DNA from: Candidatus Peregrinibacteria bacterium GW2011_GWF2_39_17
Lineage (GTDB): Bacteria; Patescibacteriota; Gracilibacteria; UBA1369; UBA12473
Assembly: GCA_000993615.1 (NCBI GenBank)
Contig: LBWM01000008.1
Coordinates: 8,742 to 70,812, forward strand
DNA length: 62,071 nucleotides
Direction of reading: 5' to 3'
Under the pieces are notes generated by a model. It searched no databases, was not told the DNA's origin, and saw nothing but the letters and a program-made list of their open reading frames with translations. Below, in pieces: positions 9,356 to 18,039 of the stretch (positions are counted from its first letter, which is position 1; every line of letters begins with the position of its first letter). The translations under genes and the position numbers were made by a program.

Positions 9356-10105
9356 TTGCCACTTATAAAAATCTCAAAAAAAATAATGAATTTTCAAAAT
9401 CAACACCTAGCTAGAATTTATAAGGAAGCTGGTCAGATTATCAAAAAATCTTTCCCAAACAAAGCTTACCATAATATTAATCATGCTCTTTTTACCGCAA
9501 AGGAGGCGATGCGCCTTTTTAATTATGAAAAAAAATTTAGGATTCAGCATCAAGAAATTTTTCCATTAGAGCAAAAAGATCGTGAATTACTTATAATTTC
9601 AGGTATTACCCACGACATTGTTCAGCGCTATAAAAAATTTGGTAAAAACGAGGAAATGTCAGCCAAATGGCTTATTTCTTACTTACATGACCCTAAATAT
9701 TTTACGGAACATGACCACTTATTGATTAAAAGAGCAATTTTGGGAACTAAGACCCTGCTTATCGATGATAAACTTATTCAGGAAGTGACTAAATATAAAA
9801 AACGCCATAAACCGGGTACTGTTCTTTTTTCACAACTTTTAGCAGATAGTGATCTTTCTGGTTTAGGAATGCGCTGGCCTGTTTACTGGGAACGAATGAG
9901 TGCTTGTTTTAAGGAGATTTACCCAAATCCAACACTGCAAAAGTGGTTGATCTATTTAAAGCAACAAAGTTCTATTCTGCGCCATTTTCATTACCATACC
10001 GAAGCTGCGCAAAAACGATATCATTATCTTAAAAAGAACGCTGAAAGGGTCGAAATGATCCTAAAAAATCCACAAAAAATCGAAAACCTTTTTAAGGCGC
10101 TTTGA
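9356..10105 (+). CDS. HD-domain metal-dependent hydrolase
   Basis: 249 residues from a TTG, or 239 from the ATG at 9386. The HD superfamily ligands are visible in order: YHNINH near residue 40, the His-Asp pair in ISGITHDIVQ, and a later Asp in LLADSDLSGLG. HD hydrolases act on phosphomonoesters or nucleotides; the substrate is unknown. A TATAAT at 9343-9348 ends 7 bases before the TTG, which would make the TTG form leaderless, whereas the ATG form would have a leader of about 30 nt. The gene ends in TGA, evidence for the standard bacterial code. It is divergent from pilT. Confidence 0.75.
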   Translation: MPLIKISKKIMNFQNQHLARIYKEAGQIIKKSFPNKAYHNINHALFTAKEAMRLFNYEKKFRIQHQEIFPLEQKDRELLIISGITHDIVQRYKKFGKNEEMSAKWLISYLHDPKYFTEHDHLLIKRAILGTKTLLIDDKLIQEVTKYKKRHKPGTVLFSQLLADSDLSGLGMRWPVYWERMSACFKEIYPNPTLQKWLIYLKQQSSILRHFHYHTEAAQKRYHYLKKNAERVEMILKNPQKIENLFKAL

Positions 10106-10134
10106 CTGCCTCACTAAAGAAAATCGACGATGAA

Positions 10135-11784
10135 TTAGTACACCGCCTGCAGATAGCAGGCTTCGCAATATATTTTTCCGGTCCGTTTTGGCGAGTACGA
10201 ACTTAAAATTTGCTTAAGACATTTTGTACAATTTCGATTCCAAAGACATCTAGGGTTTCGTCTTGCAAAACGATCTTTATGGCGTTGATCCGGGTGCCTT
10301 CTTGGTAAGGATAATCCTTGTTTACGGTAAAATTCCAATTCTGATTTAATGAGCCGAAATGGCTTTTTGGTAACTTCGCATAAAATGGCCTGATCCAAAA
10401 TTGAATCCTTTACTTCATCAATCGTGTCAGGTAATTCCTTGGCCGAAATTATCGACGTTACTGAAATTGGAGAGGCGTCTTCATCTTTCCACTTGTATCC
10501 TTTGGCTCTGGCCTGCTCCTTGGATAAGGGGAAATATTCATTAGCCATAGTTTCATTGTAGCTAAATGGTGATAAGACAATAGGTGGGAACTCACCCCAT
10601 TCTTCTGTTTTTTTCAAATGAGCAATAATTAGCGCCATTTTCATTTCATATTCTTCTTTGGTGTACTGCTTATTCAGGATGCAGTATTTCTTTTTTTTCA
10701 ACCCAACGCATCCAAAGCAATGTTCGCAGTTAAAACATAAATCGCAATAATACGACTCCACTAAATTCTCACAGGTAGTACAGCCAATTGCCTTGTAGCT
10801 AAAATCATTGCTCATATTTTCGTATAAAAGCTCTCCCTTACCGCCACCCTCAAAATCATAGCTATCCTTTTGTTCAACCGTTCGACCCGCGAAAGCTACA
10901 TCTTGGCATCGATAAGCAGAAAAGCAATATTTGGCATTCTTGCAATTAAAGATGAAATCCCCAGAAACATTTTCGTTATTAAAGCCGACCGAGGATTTAT
11001 GAATTGCCTCCTTTCGTATTAAATCATCAAACTTAGCTCGAAATTCTTGTACATAATTGTAGGAAGAAAATTTTACTTTTTCTTTTTCAAATTCTTCTTT
11101 GGAAACCGGCTTATTTAAAATATGATATTCCTTTTTTCGTAAATTCCAACAGCCAATACAATTCAAAACGCCTTTACAGTCAAAACAAAACCAGGAATCA
11201 GTAGTATTGCTACAATTCTGGCAGTAAAACGAATGATAATTTTCATTGCCATCAATATTCTCGTAGCAAAGCTCAGATTTATCTAAAAAAAGATTATCAA
11301 CTGAATCCTGGCATTCAAATAAAGTTTGACCAAAATAACAATTTTCATCAAACCAGGATCCGAAAATTAAATAGCAATTTTTGCAATGCGGCGCATAATT
11401 TACATATTCACAATTTTCCGTATCGCGATTAAAAACATTGAATCGCGGAACTACTTTCTGCAAAGCCGCGTATTGCTCAAAAAACGGCTGCCTAAAATCA
11501 TACTCTCGCCCGTAATCTAAACCTTCCCAACCAGCACCCCACCACTCATTTTGTTCATACACCACGAAACCATAATTCGGGTTGTACATCGAAATCATGG
11601 GCTTACCACTAATAACCGATTTATCCTGATACAAAGTCCGATCATTGCGATATGCGAGGCGTCGTTGCATCCGACACATTGGACAAAAGCTAGGCTCAGG
11701 AACTCCTATTTTGGCATAAAAAGCTTGATCAATATCGGTGACGAAAAAGGTATTTTTACAATTTCGACAATTTTTTTGAGACAT
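10135..11784 (-). CDS. Full-length Cys-rich zinc-ribbon protein (zf-trcl-like N-terminus)
   Basis: 549 residues with more than 40 cysteines. The N-terminus is a probable zinc ribbon of the zf-trcl type (CRNCKNTFFVT...FCPMCRMQRR, residues 6-43), followed by a Trp/Tyr-rich linker, two blocks of Cys-X2-Cys ladders (about 125-215 and 270-365), each closed by a KKKEYHILNK or KKKYCILNKQ motif, a helical segment, and a C-terminal ribbon (CTKCLKQIL...YCEACY). Proteins of this architecture are known mainly as hypothetical zinc-ribbon proteins of CPR bacteria. It is the third gene of an operon with two shorter relatives upstream. Metal or nucleic-acid binding is likely; the function is unknown. Confidence 0.8.
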   Translation of the reverse strand: MSQKNCRNCKNTFFVTDIDQAFYAKIGVPEPSFCPMCRMQRRLAYRNDRTLYQDKSVISGKPMISMYNPNYGFVVYEQNEWWGAGWEGLDYGREYDFRQPFFEQYAALQKVVPRFNVFNRDTENCEYVNYAPHCKNCYLIFGSWFDENCYFGQTLFECQDSVDNLFLDKSELCYENIDGNENYHSFYCQNCSNTTDSWFCFDCKGVLNCIGCWNLRKKEYHILNKPVSKEEFEKEKVKFSSYNYVQEFRAKFDDLIRKEAIHKSSVGFNNENVSGDFIFNCKNAKYCFSAYRCQDVAFAGRTVEQKDSYDFEGGGKGELLYENMSNDFSYKAIGCTTCENLVESYYCDLCFNCEHCFGCVGLKKKKYCILNKQYTKEEYEMKMALIIAHLKKTEEWGEFPPIVLSPFSYNETMANEYFPLSKEQARAKGYKWKDEDASPISVTSIISAKELPDTIDEVKDSILDQAILCEVTKKPFRLIKSELEFYRKQGLSLPRRHPDQRHKDRFARRNPRCLWNRNCTKCLKQILSSYSPKRTGKIYCEACYLQAVY

Positions 11785-11798
11785 AAGAGTAAGTTAAA

Positions 11799-12071
11799 TT
11801 AACCGATATGCTTCCAGAAACATTCCTGACAATACACAATGTATTTTGAATCTGCGGAGTAAGTTGAAATAATCTCTTTTTGGCATTTATCACATTTTCG
11901 TTTATAAAGTTTACGTTCATTGCGGAGCGACAATCGTCTTTTTTGTCGACATTCTGGGCAGTTTTCTGGCCAAGGTAAATCCTTTTTCTCATAAAACTTT
12001 TTTTCTTGCTCAATAATTAAAAAATCCTTGCTACACGCTTTGCATTTTTGAATTGTATCGGTTGGTGTCAT
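11799..12071 (-). CDS. Mini zinc-ribbon protein: N- and C-terminal ribbons without the core
   Basis: 90 residues. Residues 10-48 match the zf-trcl-like ribbon of its 549-residue neighbour (CKACSKDFLIIEQEKKFYE...CPECRQKRRL), and the last 35 residues match the neighbour's C-terminal ribbon (CDKCQKEII...YCQECFW). The Cys-ladder core that separates the two ribbons in the neighbour is absent here and is encoded instead by the gene immediately upstream (12089-13042). It lies 17 bp after that gene and 14 bp before the full-length one. A split arrangement of one ancestral protein is the simplest reading. Confidence 0.78.
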   Translation of the reverse strand: MTPTDTIQKCKACSKDFLIIEQEKKFYEKKDLPWPENCPECRQKRRLSLRNERKLYKRKCDKCQKEIISTYSADSKYIVYCQECFWKHIG

Positions 12072-12088
12072 ATTTTAAAGGTAAAAGG

Positions 12089-13042
12089 TTAAGAAAATCC
12101 GTGGATAGCTAATTCAGGATAAGTAGTAGTTAAATGTTTTCCATACGTCCCCTCCCTTCTCATTAGTGCCTTAATCTCTGCTACTTTTTTGGGCCACTCT
12201 TCGGGAGAATATTGTTCATTGAAGATGCAGTATGATCGCCCTTTCATGGTAAAACAACCAAATAGGTGATGTGAACCATAAATATTTTCCGAGTACTCCA
12301 AATCGTATGAATCGAAAACCCCATAACAAAAATGACAATTCGCAATATTCATAGCCGACATCACCTCATAGTTGAGTTCCGATTTATAATAATTATTCGA
12401 GCAATCGTAGGAATCCGTAATCTGCTCGCAATTATTCATGTATCCACAATCCTGGAGCTGCTTAACATCAAAACAGTAAAAACAATTCTTACAATTATAG
12501 AGGTAATCTCCAAACGCATTTTCGTTTTGATCCCCATGCACCATGATGCGAGGAGTGGTGCATTTTAGCGCTTCCACACGACGTTCAATTTCCTCACCTT
12601 CTAATGACTGAAATCCCTTTAAGGCCGCAAAATATTTTTCACGATCATATTTTTCATTAAAAATGTGATATTCCTTCCGACGCAATCCCACACAACCAAA
12701 ACAATCCGTACATCCAATTAAATCCTCGGAGTATTGAAGACTACGCGAGTTCTTACAATCCTGACATTTTCGGCAATCATAACATTGATGACAATCCACA
12801 CAATCGTAACAAAGCTGACAATAAAAACAATAATCGCAATCCACGCAATCCTCTGAATTGTAAAGAAAATAGCCATAATAGCAATCCTGGTCGTATTCAC
12901 TGCCTACCAAAAGGTAACAATTTTTAGAGTTGCCCGTGTAATTAACATAAGGACTATTTTCGCAATTAACTTGAAGGATAGACATGCGCGGGTGCTTGAA
13001 TTGGAGCTCCTGCATGTATTTTAGGTAATTCATAATTATCAT
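12089..13042 (-). CDS. Cys-ladder core protein without terminal ribbons
   Basis: 317 residues. It aligns with the middle of the 549-residue neighbour: the ENSPYVNYTGNSKNCYLLVGS segment corresponds to ENCEYVNYAPHCKNCYLIFGS, and the closing motif RRKEYHIFNEKY to KKKEYHILNK. Between residues about 55 and 110 a cysteine occurs every 3-4 residues (CVDCDYCFYCQLCYDC...). A second, sparser ladder follows at about 180-265. Both terminal zinc ribbons are missing. The start could also be the ATG 3 codons later. First gene of the three-gene operon, with a promoter at 13073-13100. Function unknown; multi-metal binding inferred. Confidence 0.75.
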   Translation of the reverse strand: MIIMNYLKYMQELQFKHPRMSILQVNCENSPYVNYTGNSKNCYLLVGSEYDQDCYYGYFLYNSEDCVDCDYCFYCQLCYDCVDCHQCYDCRKCQDCKNSRSLQYSEDLIGCTDCFGCVGLRRKEYHIFNEKYDREKYFAALKGFQSLEGEEIERRVEALKCTTPRIMVHGDQNENAFGDYLYNCKNCFYCFDVKQLQDCGYMNNCEQITDSYDCSNNYYKSELNYEVMSAMNIANCHFCYGVFDSYDLEYSENIYGSHHLFGCFTMKGRSYCIFNEQYSPEEWPKKVAEIKALMRREGTYGKHLTTTYPELAIHGFS

Positions 13043-13072
13043 AATTAAAGTTGAGGTGAACTTTACGTTGGC

Positions 13073-13100
13073 ATATTACTTAATAAAATAAACTTGTCAA
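13073..13100 (-). promoter_or_regulatory. Promoter of the Cys-rich operon
   Basis: Minus-strand -35 TTGACA (13095-13100), 16-base spacer and -10 TAATAT (13073-13078) lie 31 bases before the ATG at 13042. The -35 is half of an imperfect inverted repeat (TTGTC...GACAA, 13094-13113), so a regulator, perhaps the divergent TrmB-type protein, could bind there. Confidence 0.55.
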
Positions 13101-13227
13101 TATATCTCGACAAAATAAATAAAAAATAGACAGAAAAGAATACTTTATTTTTAAGATTTACAAGGTAACTTTTTTTATGGTAACATTATTCTGTCGAAAC
13201 TTTCCCACACATAAATCCACCACAAAA

Positions 13228-14034
13228 ATGCTCCCCCAGGAACAACTTCAAAAACTCGGCCTATCCCCCAAAGAAGCTAGTGTCTACATTGCCCTACTTG
13301 AGCTCGGGGAACCGGCCGCAGTTACTACCATTGCTAAACGCGCCGAAATTAATCGCACTACAACCTACGACATCCTCACCCTTCTACGCAAAAAAAATCT
13401 CGCTATCTACTACACCCACAAAAAAATTCAATACTACAGCGCCGAATCACCAGAGAAACTCATTTCCTACTTTGAGCAACAAAGTCGAGAATTTGACGAA
13501 ATGGCAAATGAAGCCAGAACAATTCTCCCTCAACTCAAATCCATCCATAATGCCATCCCCGGAAAACCCCGTGTCCAATTTTTCGAAGGGGAAACAGGCC
13601 TCATCCACGTGTACGAAGACACCCTCACCTCCTCCGAAGAAATCCGAGCCTATGCCTCGGATCAAGCTAATCAACAAGCCGTTCCTTCCTATTTTCCCAA
13701 TTATTACAAACGCCGCGCCTCCAAAAATATTCCTATTAGAGCCATCTTTCCCGATACTCCTAAAGATCGCGAACGCCATGCACTCGACCATGTCGAGCTT
13801 CGTCATAGTCGCATTGTTCCTAAGTCTGTAATGGACTTCACTCCAGAAATCAACTTCTACGACAACAAAATCATGATCGCAGACTGGAAAGAAAAACTCG
13901 GCATCATCATTGAATCCGCCGAAATCACAAAAGTCTTTAAGCAGAGCTTCGATCTAGCATGGGAAGCATCTGAAAAATATCACAAAAAATTAATTCACCA
14001 ACATTCGCCAAAGCCAAAGTATTCCCACAAGTAG
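13228..14034 (+). CDS. TrmB-family transcriptional regulator
   Basis: 268 residues from the ATG at 13228 (MLPQEQL), chosen because the TrmB winged helix normally begins a few residues before LGLSPKEASVYIALLELG; the longer form from 13177 adds 17 uncharacteristic residues. The HTH spans about 5-75 (AIAKRAEINRTTTYDILTLLRKK type), followed by a coiled coil and a C-terminal effector domain (about 110-245). TrmB-type regulators usually respond to sugars or related small molecules. Codon use differs from neighbours, with a strong preference for C-ending codons, hinting at different ancestry. Divergent from the Cys-rich operon; its last 45 bp overlap the convergent acyltransferase gene. Confidence 0.85.
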   Translation: MLPQEQLQKLGLSPKEASVYIALLELGEPAAVTTIAKRAEINRTTTYDILTLLRKKNLAIYYTHKKIQYYSAESPEKLISYFEQQSREFDEMANEARTILPQLKSIHNAIPGKPRVQFFEGETGLIHVYEDTLTSSEEIRAYASDQANQQAVPSYFPNYYKRRASKNIPIRAIFPDTPKDRERHALDHVELRHSRIVPKSVMDFTPEINFYDNKIMIADWKEKLGIIIESAEITKVFKQSFDLAWEASEKYHKKLIHQHSPKPKYSHK

Positions 14035-14724
14035 CGGCTGATGAATTAAATAAATTAAAAGACAGCGGCGCCCTAAAAATTCAAAAATGTGTCGAACTTT
14101 TAAAGGAATCCGGGAACCAAATGCGAGAAATTCTCTCCATTTTTGATCGTAAAACCAAAATCCAAAAGCCACTCCCTGCAAAAAAACCCCAAACCAAGGA
14201 AAAAGCGGAAAATAATCAAATGAACTAAAATCAATTTGCAAAAACCCCACTGGTAATAACCATTCACTTGTTACTGGAACTTGAGAAATAAAGGTCGAAA
14301 ATAAAATAATAAACAGTCCCAAAACGCTATTCCAATATTTTAGTCGTAATAGTGACAATGACAATATTGAAGCCACAGCATAAAAATGCAACACGCCGAA
14401 TTTTACGGCCTGGTCACTAAAAAAAATCCACGTAATGAACGTAATAACCATTCCCCAACCCATTAAAATAATCGCGTGCCGAAGTGCCCAACGGATCCAT
14501 ACTTCAGGCACTTTATTGCGCTTTTGGAAAGCCAAAACCATAGTCATCCCCGTGGTAATTATAAAGGTTAATTGAACGAATCGAGCCAAAATAATCCATA
14601 TCCCCTGGCGCATATCAAAATTCACCATTTTGAAAAAAGTCAGATCAAACGCTGCATGGAAAATAATCATTGCCAGCATGGCTATTCCGCGCCAGAAATC
14701 AATCCAGAAAATACGATATGACAT
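13990..14724 (-). CDS. DUF1624/HGSNAT-type membrane acyltransferase
   Basis: 244 residues with about seven hydrophobic helices. The N-terminus (RIFWIDFWRGIAMLAMIIFHAAFDL) carries the D-x-x-R-G and phenylalanine-histidine pattern of the heparan-alpha-glucosaminide N-acetyltransferase catalytic (DUF1624) family, which moves acyl groups across the membrane onto envelope sugars. The C-terminus (CLLIYLIHQPLLVGILWL) is typical too. The 3' end overlaps the TrmB gene by 45 bp. A minus-strand TATAGT lies about 11 bases upstream of the ATG. Substrate unknown. Confidence 0.8.
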   Translation of the reverse strand: MSYRIFWIDFWRGIAMLAMIIFHAAFDLTFFKMVNFDMRQGIWIILARFVQLTFIITTGMTMVLAFQKRNKVPEVWIRWALRHAIILMGWGMVITFITWIFFSDQAVKFGVLHFYAVASILSLSLLRLKYWNSVLGLFIILFSTFISQVPVTSEWLLPVGFLQIDFSSFDYFPLFPWFGVFLQGVAFGFWFYDQKWREFLAFGSRIPLKVRHIFEFLGRRCLLIYLIHQPLLVGILWLWRMLVN

Positions 14725-14779
14725 ACCATGAGCATACTATACTAACTCGAAAACAGTAATATTTACCGCCGGAAATCTT

Positions 14780-15127
14780 CTACCGCGGACAAAGATCAAA
14801 ATTATCCCCCGGTCCGATTTCAAATATCAAGTGTTTATATCTAATCGACAGGGCTGCTACTATACTTTCAAGGACTTGGGGTTCCATTTTTCTACGTTGA
14901 TCTACCCAATATGTAGGCCCACTTGATACCACGACTTGCGTCCCAGAAGGACAGTCTCTTAGCTGGCTGAGGTTATCTTTTCCGCTTTTTATTGCTTCTA
15001 AGAGGGAGTTCGAACTATTGGCCTCAAATCCTCCACCCCTCCCTACATCTGGTAATAAAAAACTAGAAAAAACTTTTCCCTTGTCATCTCCTCTTATCTC
15101 AACCCCAAAATTTATATGTGCATTCAT
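14780..15127 (-). CDS. Small protein of unknown function
   Basis: 115 residues, not recognised. The protein begins MNAHINFGVEIRGDDKGK and contains an alternation of strands and one helix (VLESIVAALSIRYKHLIFEIGPG), suggesting a small alpha/beta fold. No signal peptide or membrane segment is visible. It stands alone on the minus strand between the acyltransferase and the surface-protein gene. Coding potential is moderate; it has an ATG and natural residue composition. Confidence 0.5.
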   Translation of the reverse strand: MNAHINFGVEIRGDDKGKVFSSFLLPDVGRGGGFEANSSNSLLEAIKSGKDNLSQLRDCPSGTQVVVSSGPTYWVDQRRKMEPQVLESIVAALSIRYKHLIFEIGPGDNFDLCPR

Positions 15128-15517
15128 GGATGGATGATCAGTTAAATTTTAAGGCTATATTTTAGCTAAATAAAGCCAAAAAAGTCAAATGTTTTATTAA
15201 AAAAAGGGGGGAGGGATTTGCTTCATAAGCAATACAAGAAGCTAAAAATCTATTCCCTGTCAAGTATAACCGTTTTTGACAACGCGAAAAATTAACAATA
15301 GAAATAAAAGGATTATTTTTAACCATTAAGATTTAATCCTATTTTTATGTCTCAAAAAGAAGAACCTATTTTCATTCTCCCCATGCTCCCTAGGCGGAGA
15401 AAACCAGAAGAAGCCCCTAGTATAGGAACCCCTTCTCTATTTAAAAATACTCTCGCCGATAGGCGTACAGGGGGGCTTCGAATGGTGGCCATTGTCTTCG
15501 CGGCCAGTCTTACTGCC

Positions 15518-15525
15518 GGGGGGGG
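15518..15525 (+). repeat. Homopolymeric tract of eight G at the frame break
   Basis: Eight G in a row lie where the signal-peptide frame and the mature-protein frame of the surface protein meet. Loss of one G, or gain of two, would restore a single frame. It is the position and type of tract expected for slipped-strand phase variation. Confidence 0.8.
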
Positions 15526-16145
15526 AATCCTGTCCAGCGGAAGACATAGACTATGACGATTGGACCGTTGAGGAAGGAGATTGCGATGATGAAGATCCCT
15601 CGGTACATCCCTTGGCCGCTGAAGTATGCGACGGGGTCGACAACGACTGCGACGGAGAGGTGGATGAAGACGGAGACGACCGAGATAGAGATGGGTATGT
15701 CAAGGAATGGTGTTTTGCGGACGTTGCGGCAGTACCTCGTGGGGATTGCAATGACGAGAACGCATCCATTTACCCCGGTGCATTGGATTCGTCAAATGAC
15801 GGACTTGATGCAGACTGTGGAGGAACGGACGGACCAGATCCTCATGTGGGCCTCAGCGAAAGCTCTTTTTCTACCATTCAGGCCGCCTTAGATGCGGCCG
15901 CAGACGGCCAAATTGTTTGGGTAGGCCCCGGGACATACCTTGAACACGGGCTTAGCATGAATGGGAAAGTGATCGCACTACGATCAACTCATGGGCGGGA
16001 CAACACCACGATTGATGGACAACGGCTAGAAACAGTATTTCTGTTTATTGGGGGAGAAACCTCGAAAAGCACACTCGACGGTTTCACCATCACACGAGGA
16101 AATGCCTCCTACAATTGCAGAGAAGACGAAGCCTGCAACTATTGG

Positions 16146-16845
16146 GGCGGCGGGATGTATCTGTCCTCCTCAAGCCCGACACTAACCGATATGACTTTCA
16201 TTCAAAACTTCGCCACTCTACAAGGTGGAGGAATCTACATGGATTCCTCAAACGCTTTTCTGAATCATATAACCTTTACTGAGAATAATGCCCAAGATGG
16301 TGGTGGAATGTACTTATACGATTCAAACCCGAACATGACTGATATCTATTTAGATTGGAATTTCGCTTCCGAAACCGGGGGCGGAATTGGGATGTATGCC
16401 GCTGATCCAACCATTAACGCGGTCACCCTGACCAGTAACTCCGCCGCGTTGAGAGGCGGGGGGATGGATTTATACTCCTCACACCCAACCATAAGTCACG
16501 CATCATTGGTGGGCAACGAAACAAATTATGATGGCGGCGGGATGTACCTTTATCACTCAAACCCAACCATCTCTCTACTCACCCTGACAGAGAACTTAGC
16601 CGAACGTAATGGCGGCGGGATGTTCGTGGCGGCCTCAAATCCGACCATGACCCAACTAGCTGTAGGAGGAAATTACGCTATTTACAGTGGCGGTGGGATG
16701 TTCTTGTCTGCTTCAAACCCAACAATAACCCAGTCGGTTGTAGCCGGAAATTTTGCCGGCTACGAAGGCGGAGGGATGTATCTAAATAACTCAGCCCCGA
16801 GGGTGCAAGGCTCCATAGTGTCATACAATAGTGGTGATGGATTCA
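16146..16845 (+). repeat. Nine ~75-bp coding repeats (beta-helix rungs)
   Basis: Nine consecutive units of 25-26 codons encode GGG-[IM]-x3-S-[NSDH]-P-[TN]-[ILM], ending in an Asn-rich turn (x-N-x-A). They form the parallel beta-helix of the surface protein. The matching array in the paralog is at 18904-19599. Confidence 0.85.
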
Positions 16846-17303
16846 ATATCTATAATTCAAGTCCAAACAGGCTCCCGAGTTTGACCTACAATAATGCCTA
16901 TGACCCCGATGCAACGAAAAACCTTTCAGGCGTCGAACTTGGCGACACCAATCTCACTGTTGAACCGGGATTCTTGATAAAACCGATATGGGATCCGATC
17001 AAAGAAGTATGGGGATTCGAAGATTTTCATCTGGCCACTGACTCACCCCTCATCAATGCCGGCGCTCCGGATACCGTTGATCCAGATGGTTCACGGGCGG
17101 ATATTGGAATTTATGGCGGCCCGGATGCGGATCGCTGGGACTACGATGGCGATGGCTATTACGCCTACTTTTGGCCAGGGACTGCTGAAGATGTCCCAGA
17201 GGGGTTCAACTCAGAGAATTGGGATAGTAATGACAAAAATCCAAATGAGCAATAAAGATTCACTCAAAGCCGGCATCATTCATAATTTGGGGGGACATTG
17301 TGG

Positions 17304-17858
17304 CTACAAAAAGATGATACTACTCACAATCCCATAAATCAGGACGCTCGTCATGTCTTGCATGACAGTAGCAATTGGCCCTGAATAAGCGGCAGGATCA
17401 TCGTGCAAAATATCAAACATATAGGTTATCAAGAGGGCAACAGTTGGAGCAACTAAAATGGCGAGACATGTTGCAATGGCCACACTTAGTGCAAGAAGAT
17501 TATTATTAAGCCATAACAGCGCAATCGCTCCAGAAAAAATACCAAAAATGACCCCAAAAATTATTCCCAAAATTAATTCTTTGCGAAGATAATTACTAAA
17601 CTTTGCATTCCCTGACCTTAAATCTCTAGAATAAATCGCGCTAGTTTGTGCGCCAATGGCATCGGCCATATAGACTATAAAAGGAAGGAAAAAAGCAATT
17701 TGTATATTCTGAGAAAGAACCTCCTCAAAACGAGAAGTTACTAGTGAGATACCAAGACCAAGTAACAAACCCATAAATAGAGAGGGCGCTCTTAACTTAA
17801 AAAGCATACGTATTGGTTCGTAATCATCATCGACATACAAAGTCGTTTTCTTGTTCAT
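17304..17858 (-). CDS. MgtE-like membrane domain without cytosolic domains
   Basis: 184 residues, consisting only of the MgtE/SLC41 membrane domain: five hydrophobic helices, with RAPSLFMGLLLGLG at the start, FFLPFIVYMADAIGAQTSAIYSRDL in the middle and DDPAAYSGPIATVMQDMTSVLIYG near the end. MgtE proteins conduct Mg2+ and related divalent cations; the Asp in the ASGP...DMTS helix is the known ion-path residue. The N-terminal and CBS gating domains (about 270 residues) are missing, so Mg2+ gating must differ, or the protein pairs with another subunit. It separates two paralogous surface-protein genes and faces the other way. Confidence 0.8.
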   Translation of the reverse strand: MNKKTTLYVDDDYEPIRMLFKLRAPSLFMGLLLGLGISLVTSRFEEVLSQNIQIAFFLPFIVYMADAIGAQTSAIYSRDLRSGNAKFSNYLRKELILGIIFGVIFGIFSGAIALLWLNNNLLALSVAIATCLAILVAPTVALLITYMFDILHDDPAAYSGPIATVMQDMTSVLIYGIVSSIIFL

Positions 17859-17988
17859 ATGTGAACAGTATAAAAATTTTCAAAATTCCATACAATCCCA
17901 TTGTACACAACAATCTCCATCTCCTCCCCTCTCAAAACATCATTCCGCCCAGAATCCACGACTAAACATTTATATATTTCCGACATAA

Positions 17989-18007
17989 TGTCAAGATAAA
18001 CTTGACA
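17989..18007. promoter_or_regulatory. Inverted repeat of two -35 elements between mgtE-like gene and surface protein
   Basis: TGTCAAG-ATAAA-CTTGACA is a perfect 7-bp inverted repeat. Each arm contains a TTGACA -35 hexamer, one for each strand, so it may be an operator or simply back-to-back promoters. Confidence 0.5.
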
Positions 18008-18030
18008 AATAACGATGATATGATCAAAAT
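18002..18030 (+). promoter_or_regulatory. Promoter of the intact surface protein, near-leaderless
   Basis: TTGACA (18002-18007), 17-base spacer and CAAAAT (18025-18030). The ATG at 18040 is 10 bases after the -10, so the transcript would carry only about 0-4 untranslated bases. Confidence 0.6.
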
Positions 18031-18039
18031 ACCTGTTCT

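Larger units (their letters stand above)
15347..17255 (+). pseudogene. MopE-motif/beta-helix surface protein, reading frame broken at an 8-G run
   Basis: Two reading frames together make one protein. 15347-15556 encodes the N-terminus with a hydrophobic export segment (MVAIVFAASLTAG); the rest, to 17255, is one frame away. They meet at eight consecutive G (15518-15525): with seven G the frames join as ...SLTAGGESCPAEDIDYDDW. The mature part holds two MopE-type Cys/Asp motifs (EGDCDDEDPSVHPLAAEVCDG and the GDCNDENASIYPGA region), then nine beta-helix rungs of about 25 residues starting GGGMYL, and an Asp-rich C-terminus. A paralog (18040-20013) is intact. The break may be phase variation, programmed slippage, real decay or a sequencing error. 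Probably an exported, metal-binding adhesin-like protein. Confidence 0.75.

Noticed and set aside
13280-13831. 183-codon frame inside the TrmB-type gene and 13447-13806 antisense
   Set aside because: The TrmB frame has a clear HTH and start; these alternatives have low-complexity composition and no motif.
15492-15550. TTG at 15492 as the real start of the first surface protein
   Set aside because: It gives no export signal, while the frame from 15347 supplies one and meets the mature frame at the 8-G tract.
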